DNA from: Planctomycetota bacterium
Lineage (GTDB): Bacteria > Planctomycetota > JAJSAM01 > JAJVHW01
Length of the DNA stretch: 64,000 nt
Reading direction: 5' to 3'
Assembly: GCA_021414065.1 (NCBI GenBank)
Contig: JAIOPE010000146.1
Span: 1 to 64,000, forward strand
Below the pieces are notes generated by a model that was not told the origin of the DNA, made no database searches, and worked only from the letters and a program-made list of their open reading frames with translations. Within the stretch, counting starts at the first letter, position 1. Each line of letters opens with the position of its first letter. Below are positions 56,605 to 64,000 of this stretch, in pieces. The position numbers were made by a program, and so were the translations under genes.

Positions 56605-57780
56605 CTACAGGCGCGTCAGGACGCGGACGATCTCGTCGCAGATGTACATCGCGGGGGGACGTCCGGTCTGGCCGTGGCGCAGCGGTGTGGCGTACCGGGA
56701 CACGATCTTCCGCGACTCGAGTTCGAGCATGGTCTTCCGGGCGGACGCGCGCGTGCATGCCAGGCACTTCGCCACGTCGGGGATTGTGGTCACCGGGAAG
56801 CTGAACAGGTGCGGGATGAGCCGGAGCGGCAACTGGCTGTGGTAGCCCTTCAGCCTCTCGCGAAACTCGCCCTCCAACGCGCGCAGGAGCCGCACCTTGG
56901 CGAGCGTGTCGTTGGCGGAGACGAGGACGACGTCGAGGAAGAAGCGCAGCCAGTCCGAGAACGTGCCGGCCGCGCTGACCCGGTACATGGCGTCCATGTA
57001 GTCGGCCTTCCGCCGTTCGAGCTCCGGGGACAGGTACACCCACGGCTTCGCGACGACGCCCTCGCTCACCATCTGGAGCGCGATGAGCAGGCGTCCGACG
57101 CGGCCGTTGCCGTCCGCGAAGGGATGGATCGTCTCGAACTGGTAGTGGGTCAGGGCGACGCGCACGAGGGGGTCGTCCGCCGTCCGCACCTTCAGGTAGT
57201 CGGCGAGGTCGTCGAGGCACCCTGGTAGATGCTCAGGCGGCGGCGGGATGAACCGCGCCAACCTGAGGTCGCGTGCGCTCGCGTCCGGTCCGATCACCAC
57301 CTGCCTGACGCGGAAGGTCCCCGCATGGGCGCTGTGATGCGGGTCGTCCTTCAGCAACTCCGATTGCAGACCGCGGATGAGCGTCAGGCTGAGCTCCCGG
57401 CCCGCCTCCAGTTCCCGGATACCGACTTGGAGGGCGCTGCTGTAGTTCCGCACGGCGCGCGTGTCGTCGTCCGCGGACTGCGCCATCCCCGCCACGGCAT
57501 CGACGAACGCCTCCTCCAGGGTCGTGTGCGTCCCCTCGATGCGGCTCGAGAGGACGGCTTCGTTCTTCTGGAACGGCCGCACGAAGAGATCCGGGTTCGC
57601 GAGTGAGGCGACATCCGCTTCGAGCCGTCCCAGCGCGGCGCGGGCGTCGCCGAGCGCGCGAGCGACATCAGGCCGCAGCGCCAGATCTCGCGGGACTGCG
57701 GACGGGACGAACGCATGCGCACCGCCGGAGACCGCGACGAGGCGGCCGGCGGACGCAGCAGAGAAGTCCTCGTTCCGCAT
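56605..57780 (-). CDS. Fic family protein with N-terminal inhibitory helix and C-terminal wHTH
   Basis: HPFADGNGRVGRL Fic motif; SSRIEG inhibitory motif; C-terminal TTIPDVAKCLACTRASARKTMLELESRKIVSRYATPLRHG. Confidence 0.93.
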   Translation of the reverse strand: MRNEDFSAASAGRLVAVSGGAHAFVPSAVPRDLALRPDVARALGDARAALGRLEADVASLANPDLFVRPFQKNEAVLSSRIEGTHTTLEEAFVDAVAGMAQSADDDTRAVRNYSSALQVGIRELEAGRELSLTLIRGLQSELLKDDPHHSAHAGTFRVRQVVIGPDASARDLRLARFIPPPPEHLPGCLDDLADYLKVRTADDPLVRVALTHYQFETIHPFADGNGRVGRLLIALQMVSEGVVAKPWVYLSPELERRKADYMDAMYRVSAAGTFSDWLRFFLDVVLVSANDTLAKVRLLRALEGEFRERLKGYHSQLPLRLIPHLFSFPVTTIPDVAKCLACTRASARKTMLELESRKIVSRYATPLRHGQTGRPPAMYICDEIVRVLTRL

Positions 57781-57829
57781 GGCGTGAGTTTCGATGACCG
57801 ACCTCCGGCCTCGTACGAAAAGTCCACAC

Positions 57830-57880
57830 TTTGCATCGCAGCAGCGCACAACGTGATGCAAAGTCGCGAGTTTGCATCAC
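57830..57880. promoter_or_regulatory. probable operator upstream of fic
   Basis: Perfect 10-bp inverted repeat GTGATGCAAA-N8-TTTGCATCAC (57853-57880) plus half-site TTTGCATCGC at 57830-57839. Confidence 0.65.
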
Positions 57881-58004
57881 GGCGCCGGCCTGGGCAGCGC
57901 GTCGCAGCCGGACGCGGTCCGGTTGATCCGTTCTCGTCACCGCACGAGCGGTGTCTACCACGCGCGACGCGAGCCTCCGCCGTCGTCCCCCACCGCCTGC
58001 ACCG

Positions 58005-58110
58005 GTCGCGATTCGTGCCCACCTCGTGGGAAACGTCGCCACCGCATCGCGGCAACGAAGTCCGCCCTCGTGCGAGTCCGACGTCGAGGGGCCGCCCTGC
58101 GCTCAGAACG
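58005..58110. repeat. dispersed intergenic repeat, copy F (partial/diverged)
   Basis: CACCGGTCGCGATTCGTGCCCACCTCGTGGGAAACGTCGCCAC compared with copy E. Confidence 0.55.
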
Positions 58111-58223
58111 CGGCGTGACGGCGGCGGAGGTCGTGGCCGTCAGTCGTCGGCGGCGCGGCGGGCGCGCAAGGGCTGAGAACTGCTCCGGCTGGGCCTGTCC
58201 GCGGGGGATACCATCAGCGGCAG

Positions 58224-58616
58224 ATGACGACGTCCACCCCTTGTCGGATCCGGAGTCGCTGGTGCGCCGCGAACTGGGCGCTCTGGTTGGTTGCGGCGGC
58301 CGCGCTCGTCTGGTTGCTCGTCAGTCTGATGCCATCGCGCTCCTTCGATGTGGAGCGGTGGGCGCGCGGAGCAGGCCTGGAGGACGCGGGCAACCCGCGT
58401 TGGTCGATGATCGAGGCCGTACAGACTGCACTCCGCGTCGGCATGACGGATCGGGAGTTGCTCGGCCTTCTCGGAGAGCCGGACTGGCACGCCGACGACG
58501 GTTCCTGGCTGTACGCGGTCGGGCGTTCCCGAGGTCCGTACAGCTCGGATCCGAAGTCGCTTCAGGTGGAGCTGGACGAAAGACGCCAAGTGGTTCGCTG
58601 GAGCGTCGGGTACTGA
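58224..58616 (+). CDS. small membrane-anchored protein
   Basis: 130 aa, one N-terminal TM, then SmpA/OmlA-like VGMTDRELLGLLGEPDW...WLYAVG. Confidence 0.65.
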   Translation: MTTSTPCRIRSRWCAANWALWLVAAAALVWLLVSLMPSRSFDVERWARGAGLEDAGNPRWSMIEAVQTALRVGMTDRELLGLLGEPDWHADDGSWLYAVGRSRGPYSSDPKSLQVELDERRQVVRWSVGY

Positions 58617-58716
58617 ATCGCCTCCGTTCGACAGGCGTCAGGTTCCCGTCACCCGCCCCGGAATCGCTCGCGATGCGAGACACGCCGGCGGTCAAGCCTC
58701 GGCCCTCGCCCCCCTG

Positions 58717-58850
58717 TACCGTTCGCGCCTCGTGCGTACCTCGTCGGGAGCGTCGCCACGAGCGCCACGTCGCCGGCTCCTCGGTCCGGCCCGGCCGCTG
58801 TGCTCCGCGGAAGCGCGTTGCGGAGAGACTCGTGCGTCAATCCTCCCCCC
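58717..58850. repeat. dispersed intergenic repeat, copy E
   Basis: GTACCGTTCGCGCCTCGTGCGTACCTCGTCGGGAGCGTCGCCACGAGCGCCACGTCGCCGGCTCCTCGGTCCGGCCCGGCCGCTGTGCTCCGCGGAAGCGCGTTGCGGAG. Confidence 0.82.
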
Positions 58851-58857
58851 CGCCGCT

Positions 58858-61749
58858 TCAGCGGCGGACGCGGCGCGCGATGCGGCGGCAGATCTCGGCG
58901 AACCCCGTCAGCTCGGCTTCGAACTCAATCTGGCTGACGCACTCGCCGTCGAGGAACCGATGCAGGGCCAGCGGTTCCGTGCCCTTCGGGTTCAGGCCGA
59001 CGTTGCAGGTCGTGCCGCTCTTCACGCCGAGGGCGCGGAGCCAGGGGAACTGCGCGGGGTCGTGCTCGTTGCTCGGGTAGCAGATGTGGTCGAACGTGCC
59101 GGGCTGGATGCGCGCGAGCGCCTGGCGGTTGTCCTCGACCTCGCGAATCGTCTCGCTCTCGTCGCGCGGGAATCGGTGCCGGTGCGTGTGGAGTTGCAGC
59201 TCGATCCCGCGCGCAGCCATGTCGCGCAACTCCTCGGGCGACGACAGACTGCACCGACGGCTGGCGATCATCTCGTCCCAGTCCACGCCAAGTCGCTTGG
59301 CCGTCTCGCGAGCGAGCGCCTGGCGACCTGGCTCGTCCAGATGGAACTTGGCGTACTCGACGAGCGCGCGACTGAAGGCCCGGACGGCGTTCGAGTCGGA
59401 GAGTGAGATCGTGCCCTCGTCGAACGGGCCGAGTCCGGCGATGTCGAGCGCGGGGCAGGTGGCTTTCCAGATGAGATAGACGAGCGAGGTCTCGAACACC
59501 GGAGTCGGGTTCTCGACGTGGTAGGTCGTCACGTAGAGCGTCGCCGGCAACTTCCGCCGGGCAATCGGTTCCACGGCCCGCAACGCGACGGACGCCGCGC
59601 CGTCGTCGAGCGTCAGCACGACTGCGGCGGGCGGCAACGTGCCGGCGTTCATGCGCTCCACGCCCTCTGCGAGCGGGAGCACCGGGTACCCCCCGCGGAC
59701 GATCGCATCCAGGCGCTTCTCGAACGTCTGCGCACGCATGAAGAGACGGGGCCCGAACGCGCTCTCGCCGTTCATGTCGAACCCATGCCAGCAGAACACT
59801 CGCATCTCGTCGCGCGTCGCGCGGCGGGCCAGGGCGAACAGGCCCGTGACCTTCGCCAAACGGTAGACGGTGCGCTTGACGAACTGCGCGACGCCTTCGA
59901 GTCGGGTGGGCTGTGTGTGCAGGCGGCGGTGCTCGTCGCGCTGAATGGTGCGGCCGAGGACCTTCTCGAGGCGAAGGGTGACCAGCGGGCGGAACCCGAG
60001 GTTCGTGATGGCGCGCATCGACGGCACGTTCGTGCGGTCGGCGCCGATCCAGATCTCGCGGCAGTCGGGCTCGCGGCGGGCGTCGGCCACGGCCTGGCGG
60101 AGCGCGGCGGTGTAGAGGCCGCGGCGACGGTGGGATGGAATCGTCGTGAAGTCGTAGGCGACGTCGGTGCCGGCGGGGAGAGCGAGATGCGTCTCGACCT
60201 CGCGCACGCTCGACGTGGCCGCGCCGCGGCAGACCCACCCGAGACTGACGAGAGTACCGTTCTCGACGTACGTGTAGACGCGGTGCCCGTTGCCGATCCG
60301 GGTGAGGCACTCGGAGAGGAACCCCGAACGCGTCTGCCACTTCGCCCACGGGCGGAAGCAGAGGAGATCTTCGACGGAGTTGACGCGGAAGACCGGAGCC
60401 GTCGCGTCGGCGGAGGCGGTGGAAGCACTCGGAGCGACGTCGCTGCGCGCGTCGAGCGTGGAGAGGATGACCTCGGTGGTCGCCCGGATCGGCAGGAAGA
60501 AGCACGCGCGACGTACCAGGGACCGGACCATCCCGAGCGGCCCCGCGTGACGTGCGCGGTCCCTGAGCGTGCGGACCTGATCGGGCGACGATCCGAGCCG
60601 GATCGCGACGCGCTTCGCGAACGCGTCCGTCCGGCGTGCGGCGACGAGGCGGAGATGGTCGATCCGGCGGAACGAGATGCGAACGATCGCGACCTCGTCG
60701 TTCGACGTCGCGAATCGGTCCTTCCAGCCCGGGCCGGGCGTCAGGTCGAGTTCCGTGAACCCCGACGCGGCGGCGAGCTCGGCCAGGTAGTGGAGTTGGA
60801 GCTTCCCGGGCGACTGGGCGGAGAACTCGCCGTCGTAGGAGTGCGGTCCGATCGACAGCCGCTTTCCGTCGGCGATGCCGAGCTGCGCCGCGACGAGGCG
60901 CCCGCCGACCCGCAGCGCCGTGGGGAAGAGGAACCCCGGCAGCCGGAAGAGTGCCTCGTGGAACGGCCGCTTCCGCGGGTCGTCGAGGAACGGCAGGACG
61001 CCGTGGATGGCGCCCTGGCGGAACTCGTGGAGCGGGATGAACTCGTCAAGGAGCTTCGAGAACTCGGCCGGGTCGGTCACCCGGGTGAACGAGATGTCGC
61101 CCGACCGGGAGAGCTGTCGGATGCGGGTCTTGTTCCCCTTCTTCTTCAGCCACGCGCGGTCTTCGTCGCCGAGCTCGCGCAGCGCGCGCGGCATCGTCTC
61201 GAGGAGGATGCGCTCCCGCCACCGGTCGGTGGACGTCGCCCAGCCGAGGGGCGCCCCGGGCGGAACGTGCATGAGCGTCAGCGACGCCGCGGGGAACCGC
61301 TCGCGGAGGCGGTCCATGGCGCCCACGATGACCGCTTCGCCGCACGTCGGGAGCGCGAGCCACGCCTGGTACTCCGACTGGTGGGCCCCGGCCACGTGGA
61401 GGCGCCGGCGGTCGGGCGTCGCCGCGAGTACGAGCAGCCCGGCGAGACGGCCGCTCTCGGCGGTGACCGTGACGACCACCGGAATGAACAGATCGCCGTA
61501 GACGTCGAACCAGGTGGACGCGAAGCCGCGCCCCTGGAAGACGGTCTTCCACGGACACGCTGCGTAGAGCGCATCCCAGGCCGCCGCGAGGTCAGGCGAT
61601 GCGAGCAGCGCCTCCGCGGCGGGGCCTTCCGTGACCTCGAACTGGAGCGACTCGGCCACCTGCAGGTCCGACTGCGGGGCGCCGGCGGGCGGAGCGGACG
61701 TTGGGGCGGCGACGGCGACGGGTGCGGCTGCCAGGTGCGGAGAACTCAT
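58858..61749 (-). CDS. fusion: FemAB/CelD-like acetyltransferase + GNAT + polysaccharide deacetylase
   Basis: FemAB-like N-terminus (WLKKKGNKTRIRQLSRSG, FTELDLTPGPGWKDRFA); GNAT (TIPSHRRRGLYTAALRQ); NodB-type VVLTLDDGAASV and ELQLHTHRHRF. Confidence 0.88.
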   Translation of the reverse strand: MSSPHLAAAPVAVAAPTSAPPAGAPQSDLQVAESLQFEVTEGPAAEALLASPDLAAAWDALYAACPWKTVFQGRGFASTWFDVYGDLFIPVVVTVTAESGRLAGLLVLAATPDRRRLHVAGAHQSEYQAWLALPTCGEAVIVGAMDRLRERFPAASLTLMHVPPGAPLGWATSTDRWRERILLETMPRALRELGDEDRAWLKKKGNKTRIRQLSRSGDISFTRVTDPAEFSKLLDEFIPLHEFRQGAIHGVLPFLDDPRKRPFHEALFRLPGFLFPTALRVGGRLVAAQLGIADGKRLSIGPHSYDGEFSAQSPGKLQLHYLAELAAASGFTELDLTPGPGWKDRFATSNDEVAIVRISFRRIDHLRLVAARRTDAFAKRVAIRLGSSPDQVRTLRDRARHAGPLGMVRSLVRRACFFLPIRATTEVILSTLDARSDVAPSASTASADATAPVFRVNSVEDLLCFRPWAKWQTRSGFLSECLTRIGNGHRVYTYVENGTLVSLGWVCRGAATSSVREVETHLALPAGTDVAYDFTTIPSHRRRGLYTAALRQAVADARREPDCREIWIGADRTNVPSMRAITNLGFRPLVTLRLEKVLGRTIQRDEHRRLHTQPTRLEGVAQFVKRTVYRLAKVTGLFALARRATRDEMRVFCWHGFDMNGESAFGPRLFMRAQTFEKRLDAIVRGGYPVLPLAEGVERMNAGTLPPAAVVLTLDDGAASVALRAVEPIARRKLPATLYVTTYHVENPTPVFETSLVYLIWKATCPALDIAGLGPFDEGTISLSDSNAVRAFSRALVEYAKFHLDEPGRQALARETAKRLGVDWDEMIASRRCSLSSPEELRDMAARGIELQLHTHRHRFPRDESETIREVEDNRQALARIQPGTFDHICYPSNEHDPAQFPWLRALGVKSGTTCNVGLNPKGTEPLALHRFLDGECVSQIEFEAELTGFAEICRRIARRVRR

Positions 61750-61999
61750 CGCGGTTCGGCTCCTCGTCCGCAGGGAGCGGGACACCAGTCCCTTCGCGAG
61801 TCGCGTGCCGTACGCCGAACTCCCGTCGGAAGCGAGGCCGGACGCGCCGTCCACACGCCATGAGAGGGCCGGTGCGATCGGCGGGGCAAACAGCGGGGCA
61901 AACGGCGGTCTGCGAACGCAACCGGCCCCGCCGCACCCGGAGTTCCGGACGCGACGGGGCCGTGAGACGCACGCGCCACGAGGGGCGCGGCGCAGTGTG

Positions 62000-62203
62000 T
62001 TACTCGATCGGAACTACGTTGGCGGCGCGCAGGCCCTTGTCGCCCTTCTCCACGTCGTGCGAGACCTTCTGGCCCTCGCGGAGCGTGCGGAAGCCCTGGG
62101 ACTGGATCGAGCTGTAGTGGCAGAACACTTCCTGCCCGTCGTCCCCAGCGATGAATCCGTACCCCTTCTCGTCCTTGAACCACTTCACCTTGCCGGTCGC
62201 CAT
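62000..62203 (-). CDS. cold shock domain protein (CspA family)
   Basis: [33 protein letters not shown]. Confidence 0.97.
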   Translation of the reverse strand: MATGKVKWFKDEKGYGFIAGDDGQEVFCHYSSIQSQGFRTLREGQKVSHDVEKGDKGLRAANVVPIE

Positions 62204-62360
62204 CTGAACTACTCCTCCCTTCGGGTCCGCTTGCCTGGGCATCGGCCCAGACGTTTGCGGCCCGGAGAACTACGAAAGGGGCAGTTTGTAGCGGGGCGGG
62301 ATGGGAACGCACCCTTTCTTATCGTCAAACGGGACCGGGCCGCGTGAACCGCGCGTCGTC

Positions 62361-63011
62361 TCAGAGACAGTCGTGCAGCCGCTCCCGGATTCTCGCGACG
62401 CGTGCCTTCACGCACGAGAGCGAGACCCTCTGCTCGGCCGCGATCTGCGCGAGGCTGAGCCCGCGCTCCACGCGATCCCGCATCGTGGTCCGGAGCTTGG
62501 CGGAGAGCGAGTCCACCGCCGCGCGGACGGCCGCAACCTGCTCCGGCGACGGCTCGTGGGACCCGAAACGACGGGCGACGCGCGCGAGCGGTACGCCGAC
62601 CGGCGGGGAGTCGTCCACGGCGTGCGTGTTCGGATAGCACCGGCGGCGCTTGCGGACCTGCGTGGCGGCCGTGTTGCGCGCGATCCGGATCAGCCACCCC
62701 TCGAGGCGCTCGTTGTCGCGCAGGCTGTGAATGCCGTGGTACGCCGCGAGAACCGCGTCGTGGACCGCGTCCTCCGCCTCGTGCCCGTCGCGGAGGACGC
62801 GGTACGTCACGCGCCGGAGTTGCTCCCCGATCCTCTCGTACGCCGCCCAGACCTCCTCCGGAGCGTGCGCCGCCGCCGGCTTCCGGCCGCGCCCGTCGGG
62901 GTCAGCGACGGAGTCGCGGTGGTTCCCCGCTCGCCCGTCATGCGTCCCCTGCCCCTCGCCCACCGCCCTGCACCCGCCCGCCCCGGCTGCGGCCGCTCCG
63001 CTGGCATCCAT
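62361..63011 (-). CDS. ECF-type RNA polymerase sigma factor
   Basis: Region 2 LRDGHEAEDAVHDAVLAAYHGI; region 4 RGLSLAQIAAEQRVSLSCVKARVARIRERL; exact start uncertain. Confidence 0.87.
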   Translation of the reverse strand: MDASGAAAAGAGGCRAVGEGQGTHDGRAGNHRDSVADPDGRGRKPAAAHAPEEVWAAYERIGEQLRRVTYRVLRDGHEAEDAVHDAVLAAYHGIHSLRDNERLEGWLIRIARNTAATQVRKRRRCYPNTHAVDDSPPVGVPLARVARRFGSHEPSPEQVAAVRAAVDSLSAKLRTTMRDRVERGLSLAQIAAEQRVSLSCVKARVARIRERLHDCL

Positions 63012-63155
63012 GGTCGCCCTCCCTGGAGGAGGGCCCGCGGCACACTGCCGAAGCGACCTCCGTCCGTGACAGAAGACGCTATTTCCGGGGCTGGAGACCC
63101 CGCCGCTGCGCGCCAGCAGCGCGGCGGCGGGGAAGGAACCCCGGGGGGCGCGGGG

Positions 63156-64000
63156 CTAGAGCAGGCCGAGCGGCGCCATCGCCTCGCGCAGGGCCTTCTC
63201 GGTCTCGGGGAGCGCAGCGAGGAGCGGCGGACGCACGGCGTCGGAGCAGACGCCCATCATCTGCAGAGCGCGCTTCGCAGGGACCGGATTCGGCTCGCGG
63301 AACAACGCCCGGAAGAGCGGGAAAAGTCGGTCGTGAATCCGGCGGGCCGACGTGACCTGCCCCTCGACTGCGTCGCGCACGCACGCCACGACGTCGATTG
63401 GTGCCACGTTGCTCGCCACGGAGACGACGCCGACAGCGCCAAGCGCTGCCATCGCCAGCGTCAGACCGTCGTCGCCGGAGAGCACCGGGATGTCGCAGAT
63501 CGAGCGAATGCGCGCCACCTGATCCAGCGAACCGGACGCCTCCTTGATCCCGGCCACGTTGGCGCACATGCGGCGCAGTTCGGCGACCGACTCGGGCTCA
63601 AGGTTGACGCCGGTCCTCCCCGGGATGTTGTAGAGGATGACCGGCAGCGGCGAGGCGGAGGCAACGGTCCGGAAGTGCTCGACGAGCATCCGCTGGCTCG
63701 GTCGGTTGTAGTACGGGCAGACGACGAGCGCGCCGTCGGCGCCGGACTCGGCCGCGTGCCGCGTGAGGCGGACCGCCTCGGCTGTCGCGTTCGATCCCGT
63801 TCCGGCGACGACCGGCACCCGGCCCGCTGCCAGCTTCACCACGCACGCGACCACCTCGTCGTGCTCCGCGTGGGTCAGCGTCGGCGATTCGCCGGTCGTG
63901 CCGCACGGGACGAGAACGTCCACGCCGGCGGCGATCTGCGCCTCGACGAGACGGCCGAGCGCCTCAAAGTCCACCGACAGGTCGGATGACCGAAACGGCG
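63156..64000 (-). CDS. dapA: 4-hydroxy-tetrahydrodipicolinate synthase (partial, runs off the window)
   Basis: PFRSSDLSVDFEALGRLVEAQIAAGVDVLVPCGTTGESPTL, VVCPYYNRPSQ, LPVILYNIPGRTGVN. Confidence 0.93.
   Translation of the reverse strand, partial: PFRSSDLSVDFEALGRLVEAQIAAGVDVLVPCGTTGESPTLTHAEHDEVVACVVKLAAGRVPVVAGTGSNATAEAVRLTRHAAESGADGALVVCPYYNRPSQRMLVEHFRTVASASPLPVILYNIPGRTGVNLEPESVAELRRMCANVAGIKEASGSLDQVARIRSICDIPVLSGDDGLTLAMAALGAVGVVSVASNVAPIDVVACVRDAVEGQVTSARRIHDRLFPLFRALFREPNPVPAKRALQMMGVCSDAVRPPLLAALPETEKALREAMAPLGLL

Noticed and set aside
1-64000. CRISPR array or prophage
   Set aside because: No regularly spaced identical repeats with unique spacers, and no phage structural, integrase or cas genes recognised.

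Overview
High-GC bacterial chromosomal window of 64 kb. About 171-19238 (minus strand) is one multiheme c-type cytochrome locus with eight genes and about 86 CxxCH-type heme motifs by my hand count. It holds two 10-heme secreted paralogs, a 13-heme secreted protein, a tetraheme c554-like protein, a 19-heme lipoprotein next to an outer-membrane beta-barrel, and two inner-membrane multiheme-c/cytochrome-b fusions. This set can be read as a complete quinol-to-outside extracellular electron transfer (EET) conduit. A six-copy dispersed intergenic repeat family is scattered through the window. Two very large secreted proteins (about 1300 aa) share a cryptic domain, and each sits beside zinc-ribbon membrane proteins. 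Other content: a diheme cytochrome c peroxidase/MauG protein with a long beta extension, a MITE-like inverted-repeat element, an AbiE-like toxin-antitoxin candidate near two tRNAs, larA, a cell-envelope polysaccharide gene set, a Fic gene with a probable operator, a cold shock protein, an ECF sigma factor and a partial dapA. Taxonomy is not established from the sequence; Planctomycetota or another deep-branching diderm lineage is only a guess.
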